A stretch of DNA of 64,000 bases from Aquabacterium lacunae (GCF_004310865.1 NZ_SIXI01000001.1:496001-560000), one strand, 5' to 3'; positions 7,923 to 18,589 are shown, numbered from the stretch's first letter. A program made the numbers and translations. The notes: a model not told the origin generated them from the sequence alone.

Positions 7923-10900
7923 TCAAGTGAGAATGGCTCGAGTGTAGCCAGCCACAAGGCTCAGCAGTTCGTCTTCGCTGTAAGGTTTGCCCAGATAGTG
8001 ATTCACACCGAGTTCTGCTGCGTAGTCCCGGTGTTTTTGCGCAATCCGCGAGGTGATCATCACCACAGGGATGTCGCGCCAGCGGGCATCCCCGCGCAGG
8101 TTGCGCACCAGGTCGAAGCCGTCCATGCGGGGCATTTCAATGTCCGACAGCACCACGGTGGGCGTTTCCTCGGCCATGCACTCCAGCGCCTCCAGGCCGT
8201 CCTTGGCCAGGATGACACGGTAGCCCTCGCGGGTCAGCAGACGCTGCGTGACGCGTCGCACGGTGAGCGAATCGTCCACCACCAACACCAGGGGCACGCG
8301 TGACGCTTCGGCCTCGGCCTGCGCAGCCAGGGCAGCAGCCGCCAAGCCCTCCTCGCGGGCCTGACGGGCCCAGTGCTGTGCTTCCTGACCGTACACCGTG
8401 GCCAGGGCCACCGGGTTGTAGATCAGCGAAATGGCACCCGATGCCAGCAGGGTCATGCCCGCCAGACCGGGCACGCGCGAGAGCTGCGGGCCCAGGTTCT
8501 TGACCACCACGTCCTGGTTGCCCAGCACTTCGTCGACGTGCAGGGCCACGCGTTGCTGAGCCGAGCGCACCACCACCACCGGCAGTGAGCGGCCTTCCGC
8601 GGAACCCCTGGGGCTGTGCTGCAGCAGCGCGCCGAACCAGAAGAACGGCAAGGTCAGGTCGGCATACGGCACGCTGCCCGAGGCGTAGGCCGCTTCGACC
8701 TCGTCGGCGCGGGCACGGCGCACGATCTCGACCAGGTTGGTCGGGATGGAGGCCACCATGTCGCCGCAACGCACCATGACCACCTTGGTCACGGCGGTGG
8801 TCAGGGGCAGCACGAGCTTGAAGCTGGTGCCCTGCCCGGCCGCCGTGGCGGTTTCGATGCGGCCGCCCATGGCGTTCACGTCCGAGCGCACCACGTCCAT
8901 GCCAATGCCCCGGCCCGCCAGTTCGGTGACGGTTTCAGCCGTGGAGAAGCCGGGCTGGAAGATCAGCTGGGCCAGTTCGGCTTCGGTGGGCTCGGCGTCA
9001 GGGGCCAGCAGGCCCTGAGCCACGGCCTTGTCGCGGATGCGTGGCAGGTTCAGGCCGGCACCGTCATCACGGAACTCGATGCTGACTTCGTTGGCTTCCT
9101 GGCGAATGGCCAGCACGATGGCGCCCATGGCGGGCTTGCCGGCGGCTTCGCGCACATCCGGCTTTTCGATGCCGTGGGTCACGCAATTGCGCAGCAAGTG
9201 TTCGAAGGCACCGGTCATGCGGTCGAGCACGCCGCGGTCGACCTCGGTCTGTCCACCCACGATGTCCAGGCGGGCCTGCTTGCCGGTTTCCTTGGCCGCC
9301 TGACGCACCACGCGGTACAGGCGGTCGGCCAGGCCTTCGAACTCCACCATGCGCGTGCGCAGCAGGTCATCCTGCAGGTCACGGGTCAGGCGCGACTGGG
9401 CAGCCAGCTGGTCTTCGGCGGTTTCCAGGTTGCGCACCAGGCCGCGCTGCACGGTGGCCACGTCGTTCACCGACTCGGCCATCATGCGGGTGAGTTCCTG
9501 GAAGCGCGTGTAGCGGTCGAACTCCAGCGGGTCGAACTCGGCCTGGTTGGCACGGGCCGCCTCCATGCGGGTGCTCAACTGGGTTTCGGCCTGCAGTTCG
9601 ATGTCACGCAGTTGCTGACGCAAGCGGTCCAGGTTGTCGGTCATGTCGACCACCGAGGTGCGCATCTGCGTGAGCTGGCTGGCCAGGCGTGTGCGGGTGA
9701 TCGACACCTCGCCCGAATGGTTCACCAAGCGGTCGAGCAGGCGTGGCTTGACGCGCACCACGGCCAGGGCCGCGCTTTGCTGCTCGCCGGCACCAGCGCT
9801 CTCGGACAGGCGGAATTCGCCCACCACGCTGGCCCAGTCGATGGGCTGGGGCACGGGGGCTTCAGCCTTGCCTGCCAGAGCGGGTGCAGACGCGTTCACG
9901 CTGACCTGAACATCCGCACCTTGGGCAACATCCGCCTCAAGGGCGTCGGCATTGCCTGCTTCGGGCATGGCTTCTGCGAGCCCTGATGGATCGCCAGCCA
10001 GCAGGTCGGGCTCCAGGGCCAGCACGTCGGCTTCGGCCGCCAGCACGGCATCGACGCTCACGGTCTCGGGCGACTCATGCAGGGCCACCGGAGCCAGCGG
10101 CTGGCTCAGGCCCGGCTGCAGCGGCTCGGCATGCACCTCGGGGATCTGGTTCAGGTCGGCACGTTGCAGCGCGTCGAACAGCTCGGACAGCACGTCGGAG
10201 CGATTCTGCAAGGCCTCGATCTCGTGCGGCTCAGCCACTTCGCGCACCACGATGCGTTCGACCGCCGATTCCATCCGGTGGGCCAGTTCGCCCAAGCGCA
10301 TGGCACCGGCGAGGCGAGCACCACCCTTGAAGGTGTGCAGCGTGCGCATGCAGGCGGTGGCCAGGTCCATGCGTTCCGGGTGGGCTACCCACTGTCGCAT
10401 GTCGGCGGCCAGCTGGGGCAGCAGCTCCTGGGCCTCTTCCTCGAAAATGGGGAACAGGTCGGGGTCGATGGCATCGACAGCGTCGATGTCGGCGTCATCC
10501 CCCAGGTCGATGCCCGCATCGGCTGCCAGCAAGCTCATGCGTGCGGGCTCGACCAGGGGCTCGAACGGCTTGAGCTCGGGCAGGCCCAACGGCATGGGCT
10601 GAGTGCCCGCATCGTCCAGGCTGAAATCCACCGCAGTTTCGGGTGCGGAAGGCAGCTCGGTGACGGGTGCTTGCGCTGTTTCTGCGGACGATTCAGGCGA
10701 CGCGAGTGCGGTGGCCTCCACCAGGTCAGCGGCGACTTCGGCGACCTCGTCGGACGCAGCGCCTCCTTCGGCCACCTCGACTGGCGCCATACCGTCGACA
10801 TCGAATTCGACAGCAAGGTTGGCAGAGCTCAGCTCGATGGCCTGGATGTCGCTTTCAGGGTTGCCTTCTGGCAGAGTACCGAGCGCTTCACCCGGTTCGG

Positions 10901-13900
10901 GCAGGTCATCGGCCGACTTCACCAGACGCAGATGCGGACGCCCGGCCTCAGGCATGACCCACTCGGCTTCGGCCACCGGGCCGGCATCGTAATGCTCCAG
11001 ACGATGGATCAGGTCGGCGCTGGGGGCCTTCAGGAAGCCTGCCGCAAACTGGTGCAGCAGGCGACGGATTTCTTCGGCGGCTTCGTTGAACAGCTCGGCC
11101 GAGACCTGGTCACCCCCACCTGCAGCCTGACGCTTTTCGAGTGCGTGTTCCAAGTGGCGGGCCAGTCCGGACAGGTCGTGGTAACCGACTGCCCCCGAGT
11201 TGCCGGCCAGCGAGTGGGCCAGGGCCACGACCTCGTCGCGCAGGGACTCGTGCCATTCCAATGCCCATTCGCTCAGCGCGGTGCTGAGCTTGCGCGACTG
11301 CTCGTCGGCTTCGTTGAGGAAGATGTTGAACAGCGGGATGCTGATGCGCAGGTCACCGATCACCTTGACCTGATCGTCCACCGGCTCGTCGACCGACTCG
11401 GCATCGGTGGCTTGGGGCACATGGTCGTGGGCAACGGGCAGGTCTGCCGCTTCGGACGCGTCGGCCACGTCGATCTGCGCAGGCTCGACCACTTCCGCTG
11501 GCTCGACCATCAGGGGGGGGTCTGAGAACGCCTGCGTGTCGAATTCCAGCGAGCCTGCGTCTGCCGCCCCCGCATCGGCCTGTCCTGCATCGGGCACTCG
11601 AGCTTCGGCGGCCCCCATCGCGGCGGAGGTCGAATCGGACATGTCGTCAAGCGCCGAGAGGTCCAGACTCAAACGCTCGATGTCCCCCACCTCACCCACC
11701 AGGGGCGCGGGCTGGGTTTCGGCCTGGTCCGGGTGCTCGGCGCCCATGGCCTGATCCAGGTCCATGGGCTCGGTGGCTGCCAGCAGCGGCTCAGCCGTTT
11801 CCAGGGCGATGTCGACCGACGGCTCGGGCTCGTCGAACACTTCGAGTGTGGGCAGGTCGTCAAGGGCGAGCGGTGCCAGGGTGACCGTGGCGGCTTGGCC
11901 CTGTGCCTCGACCTGTTGCGAGAGGTCCTGGTCAGGCACAGCGTCCAGCGCTTCAGCCGTTCCACCGGAATGCGTGTCGGTGAAGTCAGGCGTGAAACTC
12001 AGGGCTTGGGCATCGGGGCCTGTGTCGGGCGCTGCATCGCCATGTGCGGCGCGAAAGGCCTCGGGAGCCGTCACCTCCGGGGCGGCAGGCATCAGGCCGA
12101 TGCGGCGGCCTTCCAGTCGCAGGGCGTCGGCCGCAGCCACAATGGGCTGCGGACTGCGGTGAGCATCCTGATGGGTGGCGATGTCCTCGATCCAGCCAGC
12201 CAGGTCGTCCAGCACCTCGGCGCTCAGGCCCAACAGGGCTTCAGAGGCCGGCGCCTGCGACGCCAGACAGCTGTTGTACAGCTGCTCGCAAGCCCACGCA
12301 GCGTCACCAAAGTCCCGCAGACCCACCATGCGTGAGCTGCCCTTGAAGGTGTGGAAGGCACGGCGCACTGTGGTCATGGCTGCGATGTCATCGGGGTGGA
12401 TGGCCATGTCGGCCAGTCCAGCCCGTGCCTCGGCCAGCACCTCGCGGGCTTCCTCCAGGAAGATGCCGCGCATTTCGTCGTCTTCTTCCAGGCCCGTGTC
12501 AGGGAGCGCCACGGCCTGAGGCACCAGGGTCTCCTGCATGGCAGGCAGAGGTTCGACCTCCTGCGGCGCTGCCTCGGGCTCGACCACGGCCTGGGCCAGG
12601 TCATTCAAAGCCGCGGCAGCCTGCTCACGGGCTGCCTGCTCGGCATCAACGTCATCGGCCTGTACGGCGCGCTCCAGGGCCTGCTGCGCCTCGGCCACCG
12701 TGGCGGCCAGTTCGGGTTGTTCCTGCACCAGCGGGTTCTGCGCCAGGTCGGCCAGTTCCAGCGAGATTTCAGGCAAGGTGGTGTCGTCGCGCACCACCGA
12801 TTCGGCCAGCGATTCGGCCACATCGTGGGTGTACTCGCGCACTTCCTGCTCGGCCGGGCGGGCCATCACGTGCACTGGATCAACTTCGGGCGCCGGGGCT
12901 GCCACGCGGCCCATGATGGGGGCCAGCACACCCTTGTCGGCGTCGAAAGCGAACACCGACTTCACCAGGTTGGGCTGCACGCCCAGCATGTCGACCATGA
13001 AGCCGATGGCGCTGAGGTTGCTGGCCAGGCGATCATGCACACCCTGCTGGGCGGCCGCTTCGAGATCGGCATCAGGGGCCGTCAGGGCGTCCACGTCGTG
13101 GCGCATGCGCACCACAGCCTGAGAGCCGGCGTCCAGACCCAGCACGGCCATCACGCCCTTCATCGACTGCAGGCGGCCAGCAGCATCGGCCAGCGGCATG
13201 GTCTGGCTCGGGTCACGGAAAAACTGATCAATACCCTTTTCGCACTCGGCCAGGGTGTTGCGCAGCTCCTGCACGACGCTGCCGATGGTCTGGCGGTCGG
13301 AGACCTTGCGGTACAAGGCCTCCATCCAGGGCTCCAGAGGCTCGGCCTCACGGCCTTGCTGCACCTGGCGCATGCGCTGGGCCAGACGGTCAAGGCGATG
13401 CAGCTCATCGGGGTGATCGAATTCACCCTCGTCGAGCGAAGCTTCAAGGTACAGCAGGCTGGTGGCCACTTCCATGGCCAGCGTGGTCTCAGGCGCCTGA
13501 TTCGAGGCCACAGTGGCCGACACAGTGTCGGTCAGGGCCGAAGCGAGGTTTTCGCCATCTTGATAAAGCTTGCGCACTGAATCGGCCACCAGGGCGAACT
13601 GCTCGTTCAACCCCCCCAGGCGGATCAGTTCACCGGCTGAGACGGCCGACCAACCGTCTTTGGCCAGCACCACGCGCTTGATGGCCTGGGCCACCCAGCT
13701 GGGGTCGAAGCGGCCCAATGAGGCCTGGCGCAGGTCGATGGGGTGGTGGCGCTCCAGGCGGAAGGCCTGACGCAGCTGGTCCAGCACGCTGCTGACAGGC
13801 GCGGACTCGGCCGGAGTGTCGGCAAGGGTGTCAGGCGCAGGCTGCGCCTGCGCACAGAAAAACAGCAATTCGTGCGTGAGTCGATCCGACAGCAGCACGT

Positions 13901-14705
13901 GGCCCTTGGCCAGCTTGCGCAGCTGGCTGAGCAGGGCCGACAGCACGCGCTTGACATGCACCGTGACGGGCAGCCGCTCTTCGGCAATGGCCTGCAGGAA
14001 GCCGCAGGCCAGCACCCAGGTGGCCGACTCGCGGTGCGCCTGGCGGGCCGTGGCGCCAGCGGCCAGGTCGGAGCACAACCCCACCAGCGGGCGTGCATCG
14101 GCCGACTGGCCACTGCGCAGCAGCTTGAGCAACGCAATCTCAAACAGGTCGACAGCCTGCACGTCGGCTTCACGGGCGGCGCTGTCAGCCGGTGGGGCCA
14201 CCGGCACCTCCAGAGACAGTGAGGGCCACTCCTGCACCCACAGGTCAGAGGGGCGGGCCAGGTCGGCACCGGCCAGGGTCATCAGGCGCTCGTACTGCGG
14301 GAACAGGCCCATGACGGACACCTGCTTGCCCGCCAGGCGGCGGCGCATGTAGTCGAGCAAGGCGAACGAGGCCGATTCGATGGCCTTGACACCCTCTTCG
14401 TCGAGCGACTGGGGGCGGTTCACGTAGCGCTGCACCAGCGCTTCGCTGGCGCGCAGCAAGGTGGCGCCACCGGCCACGCCGGCGAGCTCCAGGGCACCGA
14501 CGCCCTGGTGGATCTGCTGGCGCGCGGTGCGCAGCACGGCCGGATCCACCGCATCAACATCGGAAAAGCCGGTGGTGACCGACTCTTTCAGGCAGCGCTG
14601 CAGCGACTTCTGAGCCGTCTCCAGAGACTTCTTGACTTCCTCGTAGACCCACGCAAGCGCGCTGAGGTCATCCGGCATGGGTGAGGGGTTCATGGTGTGA
14701 TCCAT
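7923..14705 (-). CDS. chpA: Pil-Chp hybrid sensor kinase ChpA (CheA-like, multiple Hpt domains plus receiver)
   Basis: Central histidine kinase of the type IV pilus chemosensory system, 2260 residues. Domains in order: an N-terminal Hpt-like bundle (IHQGVGAL, His66); a degenerate Hpt where Gln513-Ser514 replace the His (QSMKG); three intact Hpt domains, with His785 in HTFKGSS, His1164 in AHSLAGNSG and His1457 in HTFKGGA; then dimerization, HATPase (N-box LLRNCVTHGIE, DDGAGL, GRGIGMDVV), CheW-like and a terminal receiver domain from about 2137 (phosphoacceptor Asp2188 in SDIEMPRMDG). Long Ala/Glu/Asp-rich linkers join the Hpt domains. Pseudomonas ChpA/PilL is similar and uses the phosphorelay to control PilG and PilH. 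ATG 14705 is preferred over 14693. It follows pilJ by 33 bases. Confidence 0.95.
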   Translation of the reverse strand: MDHTMNPSPMPDDLSALAWVYEEVKKSLETAQKSLQRCLKESVTTGFSDVDAVDPAVLRTARQQIHQGVGALELAGVAGGATLLRASEALVQRYVNRPQSLDEEGVKAIESASFALLDYMRRRLAGKQVSVMGLFPQYERLMTLAGADLARPSDLWVQEWPSLSLEVPVAPPADSAAREADVQAVDLFEIALLKLLRSGQSADARPLVGLCSDLAAGATARQAHRESATWVLACGFLQAIAEERLPVTVHVKRVLSALLSQLRKLAKGHVLLSDRLTHELLFFCAQAQPAPDTLADTPAESAPVSSVLDQLRQAFRLERHHPIDLRQASLGRFDPSWVAQAIKRVVLAKDGWSAVSAGELIRLGGLNEQFALVADSVRKLYQDGENLASALTDTVSATVASNQAPETTLAMEVATSLLYLEASLDEGEFDHPDELHRLDRLAQRMRQVQQGREAEPLEPWMEALYRKVSDRQTIGSVVQELRNTLAECEKGIDQFFRDPSQTMPLADAAGRLQSMKGVMAVLGLDAGSQAVVRMRHDVDALTAPDADLEAAAQQGVHDRLASNLSAIGFMVDMLGVQPNLVKSVFAFDADKGVLAPIMGRVAAPAPEVDPVHVMARPAEQEVREYTHDVAESLAESVVRDDTTLPEISLELADLAQNPLVQEQPELAATVAEAQQALERAVQADDVDAEQAAREQAAAALNDLAQAVVEPEAAPQEVEPLPAMQETLVPQAVALPDTGLEEDDEMRGIFLEEAREVLAEARAGLADMAIHPDDIAAMTTVRRAFHTFKGSSRMVGLRDFGDAAWACEQLYNSCLASQAPASEALLGLSAEVLDDLAGWIEDIATHQDAHRSPQPIVAAADALRLEGRRIGLMPAAPEVTAPEAFRAAHGDAAPDTGPDAQALSFTPDFTDTHSGGTAEALDAVPDQDLSQQVEAQGQAATVTLAPLALDDLPTLEVFDEPEPSVDIALETAEPLLAATEPMDLDQAMGAEHPDQAETQPAPLVGEVGDIERLSLDLSALDDMSDSTSAAMGAAEARVPDAGQADAGAADAGSLEFDTQAFSDPPLMVEPAEVVEPAQIDVADASEAADLPVAHDHVPQATDAESVDEPVDDQVKVIGDLRISIPLFNIFLNEADEQSRKLSTALSEWALEWHESLRDEVVALAHSLAGNSGAVGYHDLSGLARHLEHALEKRQAAGGGDQVSAELFNEAAEEIRRLLHQFAAGFLKAPSADLIHRLEHYDAGPVAEAEWVMPEAGRPHLRLVKSADDLPEPGEALGTLPEGNPESDIQAIELSSANLAVEFDVDGMAPVEVAEGGAASDEVAEVAADLVEATALASPESSAETAQAPVTELPSAPETAVDFSLDDAGTQPMPLGLPELKPFEPLVEPARMSLLAADAGIDLGDDADIDAVDAIDPDLFPIFEEEAQELLPQLAADMRQWVAHPERMDLATACMRTLHTFKGGARLAGAMRLGELAHRMESAVERIVVREVAEPHEIEALQNRSDVLSELFDALQRADLNQIPEVHAEPLQPGLSQPLAPVALHESPETVSVDAVLAAEADVLALEPDLLAGDPSGLAEAMPEAGNADALEADVAQGADVQVSVNASAPALAGKAEAPVPQPIDWASVVGEFRLSESAGAGEQQSAALAVVRVKPRLLDRLVNHSGEVSITRTRLASQLTQMRTSVVDMTDNLDRLRQQLRDIELQAETQLSTRMEAARANQAEFDPLEFDRYTRFQELTRMMAESVNDVATVQRGLVRNLETAEDQLAAQSRLTRDLQDDLLRTRMVEFEGLADRLYRVVRQAAKETGKQARLDIVGGQTEVDRGVLDRMTGAFEHLLRNCVTHGIEKPDVREAAGKPAMGAIVLAIRQEANEVSIEFRDDGAGLNLPRIRDKAVAQGLLAPDAEPTEAELAQLIFQPGFSTAETVTELAGRGIGMDVVRSDVNAMGGRIETATAAGQGTSFKLVLPLTTAVTKVVMVRCGDMVASIPTNLVEIVRRARADEVEAAYASGSVPYADLTLPFFWFGALLQHSPRGSAEGRSLPVVVVRSAQQRVALHVDEVLGNQDVVVKNLGPQLSRVPGLAGMTLLASGAISLIYNPVALATVYGQEAQHWARQAREEGLAAAALAAQAEAEASRVPLVLVVDDSLTVRRVTQRLLTREGYRVILAKDGLEALECMAEETPTVVLSDIEMPRMDGFDLVRNLRGDARWRDIPVVMITSRIAQKHRDYAAELGVNHYLGKPYSEDELLSLVAGYTRAILT

Positions 14706-14738
14706 CGCTCAGGCGTCGCTCTCGGTGCGAAAGGTCGG

Positions 14739-17069
14739 TCAGGCGATGCGGAAACGCGCCACCGACTGCTGCAGTTCTTCGGCGGTGCGCGACAGTTCGC
14801 GCACCAGCTGGGCGGTCGAGCGGGTGCCGTCGCCGGCCTGTTCGGTCACCGCGAAAATGTGCTGGATGTTGGCCACCACCACGTTCGCCTGCTCGGCTTC
14901 TTTCAGAGCTTGCGACGAGATCTCTTCAATCAGCTCGGCCAGTCGACGTGACACGCGGTCGATGTCGTTCAGGGCGGTACCGGCCGCGTCGGACAGACGG
15001 GCCCCTTCCACCACCTTCTGCGTGGAGCGCTCCATCGCGCCCACGGCGTCTTGCGTGTCGGTCTGAATCGTGCGCACCAAGGCAGCAATCTGCCGGGTGG
15101 CATCGCCCGAACGTTCCGCCAGACGCTGCACTTCTTCGGCCACCACAGAGAAGCCGCGACCGGCTTCACCGGCAGATGCGGCCTGGATGGCGGCGTTCAG
15201 GGCCAGCACGTTGGTCTGTTCGGTAATGTCCGAGATCAGTTCGGTGATTTCACCGATCTCCTGCGACGATTCACCGAGGCGCTTGATGCGCTTGGAGGTT
15301 TCCTGGATCTGCTCGCGGATGGTGTTCATGCCCCCGATCGCGTCCTGCACGGCCTTCAGGCCGGAGTCGGCGGCTTCCAGCGATTGACGGGCCACCTCGG
15401 CGGAGTGCTGGGCCTGGGCCGACACTTCGTTGATTCGACCGGCCATGTTCAGCACCGATTCGCCAGTTTCGCGAATCTCGCGCAGCTGCTCGTCGGAAGC
15501 GGCCAGCAGTTCGGTCGAGGTGGCTTCCACCTGGCTGGTGGTGTCGGACACCCGGCTCACCGTCGCCTGCACCTGGGCCACCAGGCTGCGCAGCTCTTCC
15601 ACCGTGAAGTTCACCGAGTCGGCGATGGCGCCGGTGATGTCTTCGGTCACGGTGGCCTGTTGGGTCAGGTCACCTTCAGCGACCACCTGCAGTTCGTTCA
15701 TCAGGCGCAGAATGGCCGCCTGGTTGGCGTCGTTCACTCGCTTGGCTTCACGCTCTTGGCGTTCAGCTTCCTGGCGCTGGAACTCCGCGACCAGGGCGCG
15801 GTGGCGCTGCTCGGTCAGGTACACACGCAGCAAGCCGTAACCAGCACCGGCGACCAGACCCAGGAACAACACCACCAGGGCGACGTTCAGGCCGCCCACA
15901 CCGGCGCCTTCCGACAGCTGGCGCTGGGCCTGCTCCAGGCCTTTGCGCAGCGGTTCGCTGTCGGTCACGATGCTGACTTGCGCGTCACGCGCGGCCACCA
16001 GGCCTTGCAGGCTGCCCAGAATGAAAGTGGACTGGGTGCGCACCTGGTCGAACTGCTTGATCAGGGCATCGAGCTGCTCGCGCACTTCCGGGTCACGGGT
16101 GCCCTGCAGTTGCAACTCGTTGTTGCCATTGTTCAGGCCTTCAGCCAGCTCCTTGAAGGCGTTCAGGTCCTTGCCCAGCAGGAACACAGCCTCGGTCGAC
16201 ACACCTTCCACGGTCAGGAATTCGTTGGCTGATTTACCAATGCGCTGGGTCAGCATCACCAACTGGTTCAGCGCGATGTGCTCGGAGGTGGAAATGCCAC
16301 CCTTTTCGATCTTGGTGGTGGCAATGCCTTCGGCCAGGTCCAGCAGGTCGGACGAGTGGCTGTTCACTTCGCGCAGCGACTGGCTCACCTTGGTCAGCAC
16401 GTCTTTTTGCTTCAACACGAAGCCGGCGTTCTTTTCGGCGCGGTCGACCAGGGGCAGCAGAGGCTTGAGAACGTCCTTCACACCGGCGGGCGCTTCCGAG
16501 ATGCCCAGGGCACCGTCACCCTGCATCAGGCCACGCACGTTGGACGCCAGAATCTTGGACGACTCGGACACTTCCGGGAAGGCCTGCTGGCCACCCACCA
16601 GGGCCTGAGACACCGACTTGGCCAGACGTTGCGACTGCATCAGGGCCTGGCCGGTGGCCGCGGCCTGCGTGGCGCGTCGGTCGGCCGAGTTCACCGCCAG
16701 GAAGGCCGACACCATCAGGCCCAGGGCACCGATGGCCACCGCACCGAACAGCAGGCGCTGCTGGCGCTCCAGCGGCATGTGGCCCACCACCGGCAGGCCC
16801 GAGGCGGGCTCGGGCGGCAGCTGGTCGCCCATGTACTCGCCCTCGGGTTGCAGGCGGGTGTCGTTGTAGTCGAGCGGGAATTCCGAAGGTGCGGCCTCCG
16901 AAATGATGGAGACATCCCCCGTGGTGCTGGGCGCGTGGGTCTGGCTGCGGGTGTCGATGTTCTGGGCGCCATCGGTGGTCACCAGCACTTCGCCGGCCAG
17001 CGCGTCAGGCTGGATTTCCTCTTCGTCGCGCGACTTGCCCAGTTCTTTGATGCGGCTCAGGAAACTCAT
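14739..17069 (-). CDS. pilJ: Type IV pilus methyl-accepting chemotaxis protein PilJ
   Basis: Chemoreceptor of the Pil-Chp array, 776 residues. A cytoplasmic N-terminal extension of about 100 residues precedes TM1 (106-127). A periplasmic region with PilJ-type helical repeats follows, then TM2 (about 393-415), a HAMP-like segment and a long signalling coiled coil. The hairpin tip that contacts CheA/CheW contains [20 protein letters not shown] and [16 protein letters not shown]. In Pseudomonas, PilJ senses pilus contact or retraction and activates ChpA, raising cAMP and twitching. It has no C-terminal CheR-binding pentapeptide. It lies between pilI and chpA, with 40- and 33-base gaps. Confidence 0.95.
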   Translation of the reverse strand: MSFLSRIKELGKSRDEEEIQPDALAGEVLVTTDGAQNIDTRSQTHAPSTTGDVSIISEAAPSEFPLDYNDTRLQPEGEYMGDQLPPEPASGLPVVGHMPLERQQRLLFGAVAIGALGLMVSAFLAVNSADRRATQAAATGQALMQSQRLAKSVSQALVGGQQAFPEVSESSKILASNVRGLMQGDGALGISEAPAGVKDVLKPLLPLVDRAEKNAGFVLKQKDVLTKVSQSLREVNSHSSDLLDLAEGIATTKIEKGGISTSEHIALNQLVMLTQRIGKSANEFLTVEGVSTEAVFLLGKDLNAFKELAEGLNNGNNELQLQGTRDPEVREQLDALIKQFDQVRTQSTFILGSLQGLVAARDAQVSIVTDSEPLRKGLEQAQRQLSEGAGVGGLNVALVVLFLGLVAGAGYGLLRVYLTEQRHRALVAEFQRQEAERQEREAKRVNDANQAAILRLMNELQVVAEGDLTQQATVTEDITGAIADSVNFTVEELRSLVAQVQATVSRVSDTTSQVEATSTELLAASDEQLREIRETGESVLNMAGRINEVSAQAQHSAEVARQSLEAADSGLKAVQDAIGGMNTIREQIQETSKRIKRLGESSQEIGEITELISDITEQTNVLALNAAIQAASAGEAGRGFSVVAEEVQRLAERSGDATRQIAALVRTIQTDTQDAVGAMERSTQKVVEGARLSDAAGTALNDIDRVSRRLAELIEEISSQALKEAEQANVVVANIQHIFAVTEQAGDGTRSTAQLVRELSRTAEELQQSVARFRIA

Positions 17070-17109
17070 GGTGGGATGCTCCGGTAATTCTTGTCTGCAC
17101 TGGGGTGGC

Positions 17110-17643
17110 TCAGGCGGCCACCTTCAGGAAGGCCTCGTCACAGGCCAGTGCGGCCAGGTTGATCTCGTACCAGGGGCGGCCCTTGGCATCGGTCAGCTCG
17201 GCGGTGATGAAGTGAGGGCGGGTGGCCGACGGTTCGGCCTGCGGCGTGAGGTCTTCCGGACGGCGCAGGCCCAGCAGGCGATCGATCAGCAGCGCGGCGT
17301 TGATTTGCAAACCGGCATTGAAGGCCACCAGGCGGCCCGCCTCACGCAGCGGCGTGTCATGGCGGGTGGCGGCACGGGGCAAGCCCAGAAAGCCTGCCAG
17401 ATCGATCACGCCGTGCAACTGGCCGCGGAGGTTGGCCACGCCCCGGAACCAGGGCAGGCTGTGCGGCACCGTCTGAATGGCCGACAGCGAAAAGATTTCG
17501 CCCGAATGTTCGAGCGGCAGCAGAAAGCCGTGACCGGCCACTTCCACGGCCAGCCAGTTCTTGGTCGGTGCAGTTTCACGGATGAGTCGCAGGCGCTCAG
17601 CCAGGCGCTGCTGCAACTCTCGAAGTGCGTCTTTGTTAGCCAT
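17110..17643 (-). CDS. pilI: CheW-like coupling protein PilI
   Basis: Scaffold protein of 177 residues that links the PilJ receptor to the ChpA kinase in the cytoplasm. It has a single CheW-like beta-barrel domain: [20 protein letters not shown] at the start, [20 protein letters not shown] in the middle and [13 protein letters not shown] further on. The order pilG-pilH-pilI-pilJ-chpA is that of Pseudomonas. The ATG at 17643 follows the pilH stop by 30 bases. Confidence 0.93.
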   Translation of the reverse strand: MANKDALRELQQRLAERLRLIRETAPTKNWLAVEVAGHGFLLPLEHSGEIFSLSAIQTVPHSLPWFRGVANLRGQLHGVIDLAGFLGLPRAATRHDTPLREAGRLVAFNAGLQINAALLIDRLLGLRRPEDLTPQAEPSATRPHFITAELTDAKGRPWYEINLAALACDEAFLKVAA

Positions 17644-17673
17644 GTCCGGTCAGCCCTCCCCTGCTCGCCCGGA

Positions 17674-18039
17674 TCAGCCGAAGGCCTTGATCTTGGCCAG
17701 CAGCTCGTCCGGGTTGACCGGCTTGACCACGTAGTCCTTGGCCCCCTGTCGCATGCCCCAGACCCGGTCGGTTTCCTGGTTCTTGCTGGAGCAGATGATC
17801 ACGGGGATGTCGCTGTAGGCCGGGTCGCGCGTGATGGCGCGGGTCAGCTGGAAGCCGTTCTGGCCCGGCATGACCACGTCCATGATGACCAGATCGGGGC
17901 GCTCTTCGGCCAGGCGTTTGAAGGCGTCTTCACCGTTCTCGGCCGCACGCACCTGGTAGCCGCGCTTGGTCAGCAACTCGGTGAGCACGTGCAGCTCGGT
18001 CTTGGAGTCGTCAACGAGCAGAATCTTCTGAATGGGCAT
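17674..18039 (-). CDS. pilH: Single-domain response regulator PilH
   Basis: CheY-like receiver of 121 residues. Phosphoacceptor Asp54 lies in VIMDVVMPGQNG, acidic residues DD are at 10-11 and a conserved Lys occurs in VVKPVNPDE. In the Pil-Chp system, PilH opposes or tunes PilG during pilus retraction and extension and may act as a phosphate sink. It sits between pilG and pilI. The name rests on gene order as well as sequence, because CheY-type proteins are hard to separate by sequence alone. Confidence 0.92.
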   Translation of the reverse strand: MPIQKILLVDDSKTELHVLTELLTKRGYQVRAAENGEDAFKRLAEERPDLVIMDVVMPGQNGFQLTRAITRDPAYSDIPVIICSSKNQETDRVWGMRQGAKDYVVKPVNPDELLAKIKAFG

Positions 18040-18077
18040 TTGGATACCTTGCGCAGTACTACAGGGCCAGCAGCGGC

Positions 18078-18494
18078 TCAGGGGGCCGCGTCACCGTCGG
18101 GCTGCGCCGAGGTGTAGCGGGCCACGGTCTGGAGCAGCTGGTCCTTGGTGAAGGGTTTGGTGAGGTAGTCCTGCGACCCCACCATGCGGCCTCGCGCCTT
18201 GTCGAACAGACCGTCTTTGGAGGACAGCATGATCACCGGCGTGCGGGCGAATCGGGCGTTCTTCTTGATGATGGCGCAGGTCTGGTAGCCATCCAGCCGC
18301 GGCATCAGGATGTCGCAGAAGATCAGGTCGGGCGCGTGGTCATTGACCTTGGACAGCGCGTCGAAACCATCTTCGGCCAGCAGCACCTCGTGGCCTCCCT
18401 GCTTCAGGAAGATCTCGGCGCTTCGGCGGATGGTGTTGCTGTCATCGATGACCAGCACTTTCACGGGGGTGCCCGTATTTCCCAGATCACTCAC
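18078..18494 (-). CDS. pilG: Single-domain response regulator PilG
   Basis: CheY-like receiver of 138 residues and main output regulator of the Pil-Chp array; in Pseudomonas it promotes pilus extension and cAMP production. Phosphoacceptor Asp61 is in FCDILMPRLDGY, and the GSQDYLTKPF segment supplies the conserved Lys. The start is taken as GTG at 18494 because a strong GGAGGA lies 8-9 bases upstream; the longer open frame has no start with comparable signals. It is the first pil gene of the cluster, 95 bases after the rubredoxin gene. Confidence 0.92.
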   Translation of the reverse strand: MSDLGNTGTPVKVLVIDDSNTIRRSAEIFLKQGGHEVLLAEDGFDALSKVNDHAPDLIFCDILMPRLDGYQTCAIIKKNARFARTPVIMLSSKDGLFDKARGRMVGSQDYLTKPFTKDQLLQTVARYTSAQPDGDAAP

Positions 18495-18589
18495 GAAACC
18501 ATTCCTCCAGGTGTGTCGCCTTCGCGACAGACACGGCTTGGATGCGGGGCAGACACGAGCCACCCACCCCGGCATCCGTCAGGACTTGA

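Noticed and set aside
8616-9986. Several long open frames antisense to chpA (also 12351-13580 and 10077-11525)
   Set aside because: They are composition-driven shadows of the chpA reading frame, without start signals or recognizable domains.
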